Positions 1-6,835 of a stretch of 13,415 nucleotides of DNA are shown here, one piece after another. This DNA comes from Pseudolabrys sp. (GTDB lineage: Bacteria; Pseudomonadota; Alphaproteobacteria; Rhizobiales; Xanthobacteraceae), in assembly GCA_019246455.1 (NCBI GenBank), contig JAFAQJ010000102.1, positions 1-13,415 on the forward strand, read 5' to 3'. The notes beneath the pieces were generated by a model. That model made no database searches and was not told where the DNA came from. It saw only the letters and a list, made by a program, of their open reading frames with translations. Position numbers and translations under genes: made by a program. Numbering within the stretch: the first letter of the stretch is position 1; each line of letters starts with the position of its first letter.

Positions 1-1
1 C

Positions 2-544
2 GGCGGTGCGTTCGCAGGCCTCGAAAAGATCATTTCATCGCGCGGCAAGTCGACCTCAATTGGCTTTGGCGCCAAGGTCACCGCTCCGGAAGATCGCAAG
101 CAGGGCGAAATCTTCCGTGAAGTTGAGCCTGAGGATCTGCTCAAGTATGGCCTGATCCCCGAATTCGTCGGCCGGTTGCCGGTCGTCGCGACGCTTGAGG
201 ACCTCGACGAGACGTCGCTGAAAAAGATCCTGACCGAGCCCAAGAACGCGCTGGTCAAGCAGTATCAGCGGCTGTTCGAGATGGAATCGATTGATCTCAC
301 GCTCGCCGAGGAAGCGCTTGGCGCGATCGCCCGCAAGGCGATCGAGCGCAAGACCGGCGCGCGCGGGCTGCGCTCGATCATGGAAGCGATCCTGCTCGAC
401 ACGATGTTCGATCTGCCCAGCCTCGAAGGCGTCGAAGAGGTCGTGATCTCCAAGGAAGTCGTCGAGGGAACCGCGCGGCCGCTCTACATTTACGCGGACC
501 GCGGCGATCGCGCCGGCGACGCCGCCAGCTCGGCCAGCGCCTGA
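2..544 (+). CDS. clpX: ATP-dependent Clp protease ATP-binding subunit ClpX (3' part only)
   Basis: This is the C-terminal ~180 residues of ClpX, the AAA+ unfoldase that recognises tagged cytoplasmic substrates and feeds them into ClpP. The reading frame is open from base 2, and the start lies outside the window. Visible landmarks are the Ile-Gly-Phe of the IGF loop that docks onto ClpP (codons at 59-67), the conserved block [11 protein letters not shown] (about 151-183), and the sensor-2 region [13 protein letters not shown] (about 349-387) followed by [10 protein letters not shown]. The C-terminus ends in a short Ala/Ser/Asp-rich tail with a TGA stop. The Walker motifs and the N-terminal zinc domain are upstream of the window. 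lon follows about 300 bases downstream on the same strand, a common neighbourhood in alphaproteobacteria. The call is based on strong similarity to known ClpX sequences. Confidence 0.97.
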   Translation, partial: GGAFAGLEKIISSRGKSTSIGFGAKVTAPEDRKQGEIFREVEPEDLLKYGLIPEFVGRLPVVATLEDLDETSLKKILTEPKNALVKQYQRLFEMESIDLTLAEEALGAIARKAIERKTGARGLRSIMEAILLDTMFDLPSLEGVEEVVISKEVVEGTARPLYIYADRGDRAGDAASSASA

Positions 545-851
545 CCTCTGCTCGATAGAAAATCCGGATTCCAGCCGGTTTCGGGACCATAACGCTGTGG
601 CCATCGTAAGGTGAACTGTTTGCCTTACTTGCGGACTCAGGCGCCCCGACATAGCTATGGTGGCGAAAGGGAATTAGCGTACGAAGGATCGTACTAACCG
701 ATTGGGTTTTCAGGGTTTCGTAGTCGTCCGCTAGCGCGGGACTAGACCATCAGCCCCGTGTCCCTGAAACCTTGGACTGCACTGCGCACTTTCCTGATGT
801 TGCCGCTTCGCGGGACTTCGGGGAAGGGGCACAAGAAAGGAAATGGGGCCA
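545..851 (+). promoter_or_regulatory. clpX-lon intergenic region / lon leader with several inverted repeats
   Basis: About 300 bases carry no convincing gene. Directly visible structure: (1) a perfect inverted repeat at 679-694, arms GTACGA/TCGTAC with a 4-base spacer; (2) an outer imperfect stem pairing 705-715 (GGTTTTCAGGG) with 762-771 (CCCTGAAACC), one bulged T; (3) nested inside it, a stem at 726-742 (GTCCGC...GCGGGAC, one bulge). The nested stems could form a folded 5' leader for lon. A CTTG at 628-631 with an AT-rich stretch about 17 bases on (651-657) could be a promoter, but it matches neither the sigma-70 nor the sigma-32 consensus well. lon is a heat-shock gene in many bacteria; regulation here is inference. 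No obvious clpX terminator was seen. Confidence 0.45.
679..694. repeat. Perfect 6-4-6 inverted repeat upstream of lon
   Basis: GTACGA and TCGTAC flank AGGA. The outermost bases TTA/TAA could extend the pairing after a bulge. It lies about 160 bases before the lon start, either as a protein-binding dyad or a small hairpin. It is not followed by a T-run, so it is a poor terminator for clpX. Confidence 0.4.
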
Positions 852-3275
852 ATGACCAACCCAAAGCCGCGCCTCTCGCTGCAACCAGGCGAAACCCGGG
901 CGTATCCGGTGCTGCCGCTACGTGACATCGTGGTGTTTCCCCACATGATCGTCCCGCTGTTTGTGGGGCGCGAGAAATCCATCAAGGCGCTCGAAGAGGT
1001 GATGCGCTCCGACACGTTCATTCTACTTGCGACGCAGAAGAACGCCTCGGACGACGATCCGGCTACCGACGCGATCTTCGAGACCGGCACGCTCGCGAGC
1101 GTGCTGCAGTTGCTCAAGCTGCCCGACGGCACCGTCAAGGTGTTGGTTGAGGGCGCCGAGCGGGCCAAGGTTCTCAAATACACCGACCGCAGCGACTACT
1201 ATGAAGCCGATGCGACCGTCATTCTCGACGACGTGGGCGAGCGTGTCGAAGCGGAGGCGATGGCGCGTTCGGTCGTCACCGAATTCGAAGGCTATGTGAA
1301 GCTCAACAAGAAAGTGTCGCCGGAAGTGGTCGGTGTGGTCCAGCAGATCGAGGACTACGCCAAGCTAGCCGACACGGTGGCCTCGCACCTCGCGGTCAAG
1401 ATTTCAGATAAGCAGGACATTCTCGAGACGCGGGCCGTGACCGTGCGACTCGAGAAGGTGCTCGGCTTGATGGAAAGTGAGATCTCGGTCCTTCAGGTCG
1501 AGAAGCGCATCCGCACTCGCGTCAAGCGTCAAATGGAGAAAACGCAGCGTGAGTACTACCTCAACGAGCAGATGAAGGCGATCCAGAAGGAACTTGGCGA
1601 CGACGAAGGCAAAGACGAGCTCGCCGAACTCGAAGACAAGATCAAGAAGACCAAACTCTCGAAGGAGGCCCGCGAGAAGGCGACGCACGAACTCAAGAAG
1701 CTGCGGCAGATGTCTCCGATGTCGGCCGAAGCGACGGTGGTGCGTAACTATCTCGACTGGCTGCTTTCGATCCCGTGGAACAAGAAGAGCAAGGTCAAGA
1801 AGGATCTGGTCGGCGCGGAGAAGATCCTCGATGCCGATCACTATGGTCTGGAGAAAGTCAAGGAACGCATCGTTGAATATCTCGCCGTACAACAGCGCGC
1901 CAACAAACTGACGGGCCCGATCCTGTGCCTCGTCGGCCCGCCAGGCGTCGGCAAGACTTCGCTCGGCAAGTCGATCGCGAAAGCGACCGGCCGCGAATTC
2001 GTGCGCGTGTCGCTCGGCGGGGTGCGCGACGAAGCCGAGATCCGCGGTCATCGCCGCACTTATATCGGCTCGATGCCCGGCAAGGTCATCCAGTCGATGC
2101 GCAAGGCAAAGACTTCAAATCCGCTGTTCCTGCTCGACGAGATCGACAAGATGGGCGCCGATTTCCGCGGCGATCCGTCGTCGGCGCTGCTCGAAGTGCT
2201 CGACCCTGAGCAGAACCACACGTTCAACGATCACTACCTCGAGGTCGACTACGATCTCTCCAACGTGATGTTCATCACCACGGCGAACACGCTCAACATT
2301 CCGCCGCCGCTGATGGACCGCATGGAGATCATCCGCATCGCCGGCTACACCGAGGACGAGAAGGTTGAGATCGCGAGGAAGCATCTCATCAAGGCGGCGC
2401 TCGGAAAGCATGGCCTTGATGCCAAGGAATGGTCGATCGACGACGAGGGCTTGCTTACGTTGATCCGCCGTTACACCCGCGAAGCGGGCGTGCGCAATCT
2501 AGAGCGCGAGCTCTCGACACTGATCCGCAAGGCGGTCAAGGAGATCATGACGTCGAAGAAGAAGTCGATTGCGGTTACCGCCGCAAATATCGGCGACTAC
2601 CTCGGCGTGCCGAAGTATCGCTACGGCGAGGCTGAAGCGGACGATCTCGTGGGCGTCGTGACGGGCCTGGCTTGGACCGATGTAGGCGGGGAACTGCTCA
2701 CCATCGAAGGCACGTCGATGCCCGGCAAAGGCCGGATGACCGTTACCGGCAATCTGCGCGACGTCATGAAGGAATCGATCTCGGCGGCGGCGTCTTACGT
2801 GCGCTCGCGCGCGGTCGCCTTCGGCATCGAGCCGCCGTTGTTCGACAAGCGCGACATCCACGTCCACGTGCCGGAGGGGGCGACCCCGAAGGACGGGCCG
2901 TCGGCAGGCGTTGCGATGGTCACGGCGATCGTTTCGGTAATGACCGGCATTCCGGTGCGCCGCGATGTCGCAATGACCGGCGAGATCACGCTGCGCGGAC
3001 GCGTCCTGCCGATCGGCGGCCTCAAGGAGAAGCTCCTGGCGGCGGCGCGCGGCGGCATGAAGACCGTGCTGATCCCGGAAGAGAACGCCAAGGACCTCAC
3101 CGAGATATCCGACGCGATCAAGAAAAACCTCGAGATCGTGCCGGTGTCGCGGATGGACGAGGTGCTAGCGCGCGCCCTGGTGCGAAAGCCCGAACCGATC
3201 ACCTGGGACGATTCCAAGGCTGCACCGGCTACTCCGGCCGCCGAGGAGGAAGGTCCCGGCCTGACCGCGCATTAA
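852..3275 (+). CDS. lon: ATP-dependent serine protease Lon
   Basis: Lon degrades misfolded and regulatory proteins in the cytoplasm using ATP. The protein is 807 residues, the normal length for bacterial LonA. Order of domains: substrate-binding LON N-domain (from [12 protein letters not shown], about residues 20-31, to about 215), coiled-coil-rich linker (about 215-310, including [18 protein letters not shown]), AAA+ module with Walker A GPPGVGKT (362-369) and Walker B LFLLDEID, then the S16 protease domain with catalytic Ser684 in DGPSAG and Lys727 in GGLKEK. Their spacing of 43 equals that of E. coli Ser679/Lys722. An in-frame ATG at 843 also exists, but the Shine-Dalgarno AAGGA at 837-841 sits only 1 base before it and 10 bases before ATG 852, so 852 is preferred. 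The tail is Ala/Pro/Glu-rich. lon probably forms a single-gene transcript, as a terminator follows directly. Confidence 0.97.
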   Translation: MTNPKPRLSLQPGETRAYPVLPLRDIVVFPHMIVPLFVGREKSIKALEEVMRSDTFILLATQKNASDDDPATDAIFETGTLASVLQLLKLPDGTVKVLVEGAERAKVLKYTDRSDYYEADATVILDDVGERVEAEAMARSVVTEFEGYVKLNKKVSPEVVGVVQQIEDYAKLADTVASHLAVKISDKQDILETRAVTVRLEKVLGLMESEISVLQVEKRIRTRVKRQMEKTQREYYLNEQMKAIQKELGDDEGKDELAELEDKIKKTKLSKEAREKATHELKKLRQMSPMSAEATVVRNYLDWLLSIPWNKKSKVKKDLVGAEKILDADHYGLEKVKERIVEYLAVQQRANKLTGPILCLVGPPGVGKTSLGKSIAKATGREFVRVSLGGVRDEAEIRGHRRTYIGSMPGKVIQSMRKAKTSNPLFLLDEIDKMGADFRGDPSSALLEVLDPEQNHTFNDHYLEVDYDLSNVMFITTANTLNIPPPLMDRMEIIRIAGYTEDEKVEIARKHLIKAALGKHGLDAKEWSIDDEGLLTLIRRYTREAGVRNLERELSTLIRKAVKEIMTSKKKSIAVTAANIGDYLGVPKYRYGEAEADDLVGVVTGLAWTDVGGELLTIEGTSMPGKGRMTVTGNLRDVMKESISAAASYVRSRAVAFGIEPPLFDKRDIHVHVPEGATPKDGPSAGVAMVTAIVSVMTGIPVRRDVAMTGEITLRGRVLPIGGLKEKLLAAARGGMKTVLIPEENAKDLTEISDAIKKNLEIVPVSRMDEVLARALVRKPEPITWDDSKAAPATPAAEEEGPGLTAH

Positions 3276-3310
3276 GCCGTCAAGCGGAGACCGCTGCCGC
3301 AAACGTTAAG

Positions 3311-3347
3311 AAAACGGCGCTCCTCCTATGGGCGCCGTTTTTGTTTT
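3311..3347 (+). terminator. Intrinsic terminator of lon
   Basis: A perfect 10-bp stem, AAAACGGCGC (3311-3320) with GCGCCGTTTT (3332-3341), closes an 11-base loop and runs straight into a T-rich tract (TTTTTGTTTT). It starts 36 bases after the lon stop codon and precedes hupB. The A-rich 5' arm means it might also work for transcription from the other strand, but no converging gene is present. Confidence 0.9.
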
Positions 3348-3440
3348 AACCCCGCGCGCCGCTGCGAATCGGATAGTTTGCCAAGGTTGCGGGGCCACAA
3401 GCCCGTGCACGAGCAACGGCACCGACGAGGGAAACGGGTC

Positions 3441-3716
3441 ATGACCAAGAACGAACTGATTTCCATGGTGGCGGACAAGACACAGATGACGAAGACGGCG
3501 GCAGCTAATGTCGTCGAAGCGACGTTTGACACGATCACCACCTCGTTACGTGAAGGCAATGAGGTCAAGATCATGGGTTTTGGCAATTTCCGGGTGGTCA
3601 AGCGTGCCGCGCGCGAAGGGCGCGATCCGCGCACCGGCGCGCCGGTCCAGATCAAGGCGGCCAATCGCCCGCGTTTCTCAGCCGGCAAAGGCCTTAAGGA
3701 AGCGGTCAACAGCTAG
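3441..3716 (+). CDS. hupB: DNA-binding protein HU (nucleoid-associated protein)
   Basis: A 91-residue protein of standard HU length. HU dimers bind and bend DNA non-specifically and compact the nucleoid. The N-terminal helical dimerisation part starts MTKNELISMVADKT, followed by VKIMGFGNFRVVKRAAREGRDPRTG (residues 42-66), the beta-saddle and tip of the DNA-binding arm; the Pro63 that wedges between base pairs is present. The usual arm sequence GRNPxTG reads GRDPRTG here. The frame is open further upstream, but ATG 3441 is chosen because GAGGGA at 3427-3432 gives a good Shine-Dalgarno with 8-base spacing and the resulting N-terminus matches HU exactly. It lies after the lon terminator, so it needs its own promoter in 3348-3440; no good consensus was found there. 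The distinction from IHF rests on overall length and sequence. The symbol follows the clpX-lon-hupB order. Confidence 0.93.
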   Translation: MTKNELISMVADKTQMTKTAAANVVEATFDTITTSLREGNEVKIMGFGNFRVVKRAAREGRDPRTGAPVQIKAANRPRFSAGKGLKEAVNS

Positions 3717-3773
3717 CGACGCGTTTTAGGGCACTCGCTAAGGGCGCCGCTGCGATGGCGCGGCGGCGTGGCC

Positions 3774-3802
3774 TTGCTTTGCCGCGGGCCGAGCGCCATA
3801 AG
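3774..3802 (+). promoter_or_regulatory. Possible promoter of tRNA-Val
   Basis: TTGCTT (3774-3779), a 17-base spacer and CATAAG (3797-3802) resemble a sigma-70 promoter ending about 20 bases before the first base of the tRNA. The preceding 3717-3773 is GC-rich with a weak GC stem (CGCCGC/GCGGCG around 3745-3768) and no T-run, so read-through from hupB cannot be excluded. Confidence 0.4.
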
Positions 3803-3822
3803 ACGCGCCATCGCGGAATTCC

Positions 3823-3898
3823 GGGCGGTTAGCTCAGTGGGTAGAGCGCCTGCTTTACACGCAGGATGTCGGCGGTTCGAGTCCGTCACCGCCCACCA
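3823..3898 (+). tRNA. tRNA-Val (anticodon TAC)
   Basis: A full cloverleaf is visible: acceptor GGGCGGT/ACCGCCC, TA at positions 8-9, D-stem GCTC/GAGC, anticodon stem CCTGC/GCAGG closing the loop TTTACAC with TAC at 3856-3858, T-arm with GTTCGAGTC, discriminator A and an encoded CCA. It reads GUA and, by wobble, other valine codons. Confidence 0.97.
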
Positions 3899-3914
3899 GT
3901 TCGCCAAAACTCTC

Positions 3915-3959
3915 CAGAAAAGCAAAGCGGCGAGCGCGGAGTTTTGCTCCACACTCGCC
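3915..3959 (-). terminator. Intrinsic terminator of the minus-strand HU-like gene
   Basis: On the minus strand the order is GGCGAG, TGT, GGAG, loop CAAAA, CTCC, GCG, CTCGCC, then GCTTTGCTTTTCT. That is a 6-bp stem, a symmetric 3x3 internal loop, a 4-bp stem and a 5-base loop followed by a T-rich tract. It starts about 30 bases after the stop codon of the HU-like gene. On the plus strand the stem has no T-run after it, so it is not a strong terminator for tRNA-Val. Confidence 0.75.
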
Positions 3960-3987
3960 GTCGGCCCGTGAGGGTCCGGCCTTCGCG

Positions 3988-4299
3988 TCAGATCTGTTCT
4001 TTAAGTTCCTTCGAAGCGCGGAAGGCGACCTTCTTGCTCGCCTTAATCTGGATCGCTTCACCCGTTGCCGGATTGCGGCCCATGCGCGCGGCACGCTTCC
4101 GCACTTGCAGAATGCCGAGGCCGCCGATGCGGATGCGTTCGCCCTTCTTCAGATGCTTGACGATGTTGCCGATAAAGTCGCTGAGCACCGTCTCGGCTTG
4201 CTTCTTCGACATTTCGTGCTGTTCAGCGAGCGCCGCTGAGAGATGCTTCAACGTCACCGTTGGCGGTGTCGGTGCTTTTCCACCAGGAACCATAGCCAT
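3988..4299 (-). CDS. HU-family DNA-binding protein, N-terminally extended paralogue
   Basis: A 103-residue histone-like protein of the HU/IHF family. Residues about 14-100 align with the HU fold: helices LKHLSAALAEQHEMSKKQAE (17-36), the beta-saddle RIRIGGLGILQVRKRAAR (55-72) and the DNA-binding tip GRNPATGE (74-81) with Pro77. Compared with the 91-residue HU encoded 270 bases away, it has a Pro/Lys-rich extension of about 12 residues (MAMVPGGKAPTPP) at the N-terminus. The start at 4299 is supported by a strong Shine-Dalgarno, AAGGAGG, 8 bases upstream on the minus strand; a second ATG at 4293 is less well placed. The gene points against all its neighbours, lies between two tRNA genes and has its own terminator, so it is a separate transcription unit. 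Probably a nucleoid protein; its specific role is unknown. Confidence 0.92.
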   Translation of the reverse strand: MAMVPGGKAPTPPTVTLKHLSAALAEQHEMSKKQAETVLSDFIGNIVKHLKKGERIRIGGLGILQVRKRAARMGRNPATGEAIQIKASKKVAFRASKELKEQI

Positions 4300-4320
4300 G
4301 AGAGGACCCTCCTTTGAAAT

Positions 4321-4340
4321 CGGCGGTTTAAGAACCGTCG
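4321..4340 (-). repeat. Stem-loop in the leader of the minus-strand HU-like gene
   Basis: On the minus strand CGACGGTT-CTTA-AACCGCCG forms an 8-position stem with a single C/A mismatch and a 4-base loop, ending 9 bases before the AAGGAGG ribosome-binding site. It could affect translation of the HU-like gene. No T-run follows it. The rest of 4341-4440 shows no convincing promoter on either strand. Confidence 0.35.
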
Positions 4341-4441
4341 ATGACTAAGCCCGCATAGACGATTCGGGGGCCGTCTGACTAATAGTTCTTGCCGATAAAT
4401 AGGGCTTTTTCGCAGTTCCCGGTGCGTAACATCGGCACTTC

Positions 4442-4468
4442 TTGACTCGACTTCGGGTGGCCTATAAC
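4442..4468 (+). promoter_or_regulatory. Likely promoter of tRNA-Asp
   Basis: TTGACT (4442-4447) and TATAAC (4463-4468) are separated by 15 bases and are near-consensus -35 and -10 boxes, by far the best match to sigma-70 in the window. The -10 box ends 16 bases before the first base of tRNA-Asp, which suits a short 5' leader. The spacer is short by the 17-base rule. Confidence 0.65.
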
Positions 4469-4484
4469 TCCGCACGACGCCCGC

Positions 4485-4561
4485 GGGGGCGTAGCTCAGT
4501 TGGTTAGAGCGCTGCCCTGTCACGGCAGAGGTCGCGGGTTCGAGTCCCGTCGCTCCCGCCA
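4485..4561 (+). tRNA. tRNA-Asp (anticodon GTC)
   Basis: Acceptor GGGGGCG pairs with CGCTCCC (one G-U pair), TA at 8-9, D-stem GCTC/GAGC, anticodon stem CTGCC/GGCAG around CTGTCAC with GTC at 4519-4521, T-arm GTTCGAGTC, discriminator G and an encoded CCA. The sequence is very close to typical bacterial tRNA-Asp. A weak 5-bp stem at 4590-4604 (GGCGC/GCGCC) followed by GCCGATTTT may serve as its terminator. Confidence 0.97.
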
Positions 4562-4617
4562 TTATTTCAAGCACTTAACATGAGTTTCGGGCGCGTTGGG
4601 CGCCGCCGATTTTCGTC

Positions 4618-5327
4618 ATGACCGCACCTGCCAAGGCGCTGTTCTTCGACGTTTTTGGAACCCTGGCCGACTGGCGAACCGGGGTCGCGCGGGAGGCGAA
4701 ACGCCTTTTATCGCAGCGCGACAAATCCACAGATTGGTTGAGCTTCGCCGACGCCTGGCGCGCTGAATACCAGCCCGGGATGGAGGATGTGCGCTCTGGT
4801 CGCATCCCCTTCAGCAAGCTCGACGCGCTGCATCGTCGCAACCTCGATCGCATCCTGCCGCGCTTCGAGAGCTCGATGCACTTGATGAGGCGACACGTCG
4901 CGAACTCAATCTCGCCTGGCATCGTCTCGACATGTGGCCGGACGTAGTCGCAGGGCTGGTGCGCCTGCAACAGAAATTTCTGCTGGCGCCGGTGTCGAAC
5001 GGCAACATTTCATTGATGACCGATCTCGCGCGCCGCAACGGCATTCGCTGGGACGCGATCCTCGGCGCCGAAGTCGCCGGCGACTACAAGCCGAAGCCGC
5101 GCGTCTATCTCGCGGCGTGCGAAGCCTTCGATCTGCCGCCGAGCGAATGCATAATGGTCGCCGCGCACAGCTACGATCTCAAGGCCGCCGCCGAATGTGG
5201 GCTTCGCACCGCGCATGTCGCGCGGTCAAACGAGAAAGGTCCGGGCACAGGCGAGGCCACGCCCAAAATCAAAGTCGATTATGCCGCCAAGGATCTGGGC
5301 GATCTGGCGCAACAACTTGGCGTTTAA
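4618..5327 (+). pseudogene. HAD hydrolase of the type II (S)-2-haloacid dehalogenase family, frameshifted
   Basis: Two adjoining frames together encode one HAD protein of about 236 residues. The first (4618-4947) has motif I FFDVFGTLADW with nucleophile Asp11; the second, continuous from base 4863, gives ELDALDEATRRELNLAWHRL and then MWPDVV, motif II SNGN, the Lys/Tyr region YKPKPRVY and motif III/IV MVAAHSYDLKAA. Homology passes from the first to the second frame at about 4864-4870 (CTTCGAGAG), which needs one missing base. As read, the product stops at 4947 and lacks motifs II-IV. No slippery heptamer is visible, so a mutation or a sequencing error is more likely than programmed frameshifting. 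Family members remove halogen from 2-haloacids by ester formation on the Asp, but many HADs of this type act on other substrates. No clear ribosome-binding site precedes ATG 4618. Confidence 0.85.
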
Positions 5328-5565
5328 TTCGCCAAATTGTCACGAAGACGATATCGGTGCTGCACCGATCCACAGGGCAGGCCGCCACTTATATCGGTTC
5401 CAATGTCGGCTTGCGCCTCATTTTGCGCTGCGCTAAAGCCTCAAACGGCTCCCATTATCCAAGGCGAATCCTCCCTAATAAGAGGCGTTTTCTGCGGGCT
5501 GCGGGCCACGCGAGCCGCCACGCGTCACGGCGGCATTGAGGCGACAGCGGCACGAGGGTGAGAGC
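5328..5565 (+). promoter_or_regulatory. Upstream region of the nuo operon
   Basis: This 238-base stretch has no convincing gene and should hold the promoter of nuoA onwards. It contains a perfect 8-1-8 inverted repeat (5353-5369), a second copy of its left octamer ATATCGGT at 5391-5398 (first copy 5351-5358, exactly 40 bases apart), a -10-like TTATAT at 5389-5394, and a 6-bp GC stem at 5514-5534 (GCCGCC/GGCGGC). No good -35 box was found, consistent with either an activator-dependent promoter or one that I cannot recognise. GAGGGTGAG before the nuoA ATG supplies a ribosome-binding site. Confidence 0.5.
5353..5369. repeat. Perfect 17-bp palindrome (8-1-8), possible operator of nuo operon
   Basis: ATCGGTGC and GCACCGAT flank a single T. 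If the TTATAT at 5389-5394 is a -10 box, the centre of the palindrome is near -40, where class II activators bind. It could alternatively be a hairpin at the end of the HAD transcript, but no T-run follows. The protein that might bind it cannot be named. Confidence 0.4.
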
Positions 5566-5931
5566 ATGAACGAATTGCTGCTCGACTACTTGCCTCTCGC
5601 GATCTTTATCGGCGTCGCCTCGGTGATCGGGCTCGTTCTTCTGATCGTGCCGTTTATCGTCGCTTACCAGCAGCCGGATCCGGAAAAGCTGTCGGCTTAT
5701 GAATGCGGGTTCAACGCATTCGACGATGCGCGCATGAAGTTCGATGTGCGTTTCTATCTCGTCGCCATCCTCTTCATCATTTTCGATCTCGAAGTCAGCT
5801 TCCTGTTCCCATGGGCGATCGTGTTCAAGCAGGTCGGAACCTACGGCTTCTGGGCGATGATGCTGTTCCTTGGCGTCCTCACGGTCGGCTTCATATATGA
5901 GTGGAAGAAGGGGGCGCTCGAATGGGACTAG
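5566..5931 (+). CDS. nuoA: NADH-quinone oxidoreductase subunit A
   Basis: Small membrane subunit of proton-pumping complex I (ND3 homologue), 121 residues, normal length. Three hydrophobic segments lie at about 9-33, 62-83 and 91-113. The loop between the first two contains [15 protein letters not shown] with Cys47, the equivalent of the ND3 cysteine in the loop that moves between active and deactive states, followed by [20 protein letters not shown], the family hallmark with an acidic residue entering TM2. ATG 5566 is used rather than upstream in-frame codons because GAGGGTGAG precedes it and the N-terminus then matches the family. It is the first gene of the nuo operon; nuoB begins 7 bases after its stop. 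Confidence 0.97.
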   Translation: MNELLLDYLPLAIFIGVASVIGLVLLIVPFIVAYQQPDPEKLSAYECGFNAFDDARMKFDVRFYLVAILFIIFDLEVSFLFPWAIVFKQVGTYGFWAMMLFLGVLTVGFIYEWKKGALEWD

Positions 5932-5938
5932 CGAGCGC

Positions 5939-6499
5939 ATGACACTCGTTGCACCAGCGCCGGAAGGTGTTCTCGATCCGCGTACCGGCAAACCGGTTGG
6001 CGCAACCGATCCCTATTTCACCGGCATCAGCGCCGAACTCGCCGACAAAGGTTTTCTCGTCACCGCGACCGACGATTTGATCAACTGGGCGCGCACCGGA
6101 TCGCTGATGTGGATGACATTCGGTCTCGCTTGTTGCGCGGTCGAGATGATGCAGGTGTCGATGCCGCGCTACGATGTCGAACGCTTCGGCTTCGCACCGC
6201 GCGCCTCGCCGCGCCAGTCCGACGTGATGATCGTCGCCGGCACGCTGACTAACAAGATGGTGCCGGCGTTGCGCAAGGTTTACGACCAGATGCCGGAGCC
6301 GCGTTACGTGATCTCGATGGGATCGTGCGCAAACGGCGGCGGCTACTACCACTATTCCTATTCGGTGGTGCGGGGCTGCGATCGCATCGTGCCAGTCGAC
6401 ATTTACGTGCCCGGCTGTCCGCCGACCGCGGAAGCGCTGCTCTACGGTATTCTTCTGCTCCAGAAGAAGATTCGCCGCACCGGCACGATCGAACGGTAA
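5939..6499 (+). CDS. nuoB: NADH-quinone oxidoreductase subunit B
   Basis: The 186-residue PSST-type subunit at the junction of the peripheral and membrane arms carries cluster N2, the last iron-sulfur centre before quinone. The four ligands are all present: adjacent Cys65-Cys66 (GLACCAVEM), Cys130 (GSCANGG) and Cys160 ([13 protein letters not shown]). The core [18 protein letters not shown] and [18 protein letters not shown] are typical. The start at ATG 5939 has no strong Shine-Dalgarno. An ATG at 5922 overlapping the end of nuoA opens with Met-Gly-Leu, as rhizobial NuoB usually begins, but reaches a TGA at 5940 in a different frame, so the N-terminal ~6-10 residues may have been altered by an indel. 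Followed after 2 bases by the cupin gene. Confidence 0.95.
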   Translation: MTLVAPAPEGVLDPRTGKPVGATDPYFTGISAELADKGFLVTATDDLINWARTGSLMWMTFGLACCAVEMMQVSMPRYDVERFGFAPRASPRQSDVMIVAGTLTNKMVPALRKVYDQMPEPRYVISMGSCANGGGYYHYSYSVVRGCDRIVPVDIYVPGCPPTAEALLYGILLLQKKIRRTGTIER

Positions 6500-6501
6500 C
6501 C

Positions 6502-6831
6502 ATGCGTATCGCCAATATACCTTTCGGCACGACCGACTGGGACAGCATCGCGCCGACCACGCATCCGGGCGATGCCGGAACCGCCATCTGGCGCACGCAA
6601 CAGTTCGGCGACATCCGCGTGCGCCGCGTCGATTATTCGCCGGGCTATTTGGCCGACCACTGGTGCAGTAAGGGGCATATCATCTTCTGCATCGACGGCG
6701 AAATGACCACCGACCTGAAAGACGGCCGTTCGTTCACATTGGCGGCCGGGCAAAGTTACCAAGTGGCCGACAACGACGGCGAGCACCGCTCTCATACCGA
6801 GCGCGGTGTACGGCTTTTTATCGTGGACTAG
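6502..6831 (+). CDS. Small DHCW-motif cupin-fold protein inside the nuo operon
   Basis: A single-domain cupin of 109 residues with no signal peptide or membrane segment, so cytoplasmic. The hallmark is Asp52-His53-Trp54-Cys55 followed by SKGH (His59) at the first cupin motif, then FCIDGEM, the short strand pattern [22 protein letters not shown] and a second histidine pair His95/His98 (EHRSHT). These residues could bind a metal. The sequence fits the family annotated as DHCW-motif cupins, whose function is not known. It starts 2 bases after nuoB and ends 4 bases before nuoC, so it must be transcribed with complex I. It is not a recognised complex I subunit. Codon use looks like that of its neighbours, giving no sign of recent transfer. 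Catalytic or sensory roles are both possible. Confidence 0.88.
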   Translation: MRIANIPFGTTDWDSIAPTTHPGDAGTAIWRTQQFGDIRVRRVDYSPGYLADHWCSKGHIIFCIDGEMTTDLKDGRSFTLAAGQSYQVADNDGEHRSHTERGVRLFIVD

Positions 6832-6835
6832 CTCG

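Noticed and set aside
56..652. 198-residue minus-strand open frame across clpX and the intergenic region
   Set aside because: Mostly antisense to clpX with skewed Arg/Leu/Asp composition; no supporting start signal or homology.
843..851. ATG at 843 as the lon start
   Set aside because: The AAGGA ribosome-binding site is only 1 base from it but well spaced from ATG 852, and the protein from 852 matches Lon N-termini.
2672..3349. 225-residue Arg-rich frame overlapping the 3' half of lon on the same strand
   Set aside because: A plus-one shadow of lon with no motifs; typical of GC-rich coding DNA.
3929..3959. Terminator for tRNA-Val on the plus strand
   Set aside because: The hairpin is followed by a T-rich tract only on the minus strand, so it is assigned to the HU-like gene.
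3823..4561. Mobile element or genomic island anchored at the tRNA genes
   Set aside because: No integrase, no duplicated tRNA 3' end and no change in base composition was seen between or beside the two tRNA genes.
4863..4950. Programmed frameshifting in the HAD gene
   Set aside because: No slippery heptamer or stimulatory structure is visible at the junction and the shift is not at a site known for this family; mutation or read error is simpler.
5870..5938. Longer NuoB beginning at 5870 inside nuoA
   Set aside because: The extra 23 residues are an out-of-frame reading of the nuoA end, Arg/Ser-rich and unlike any NuoB N-terminus.
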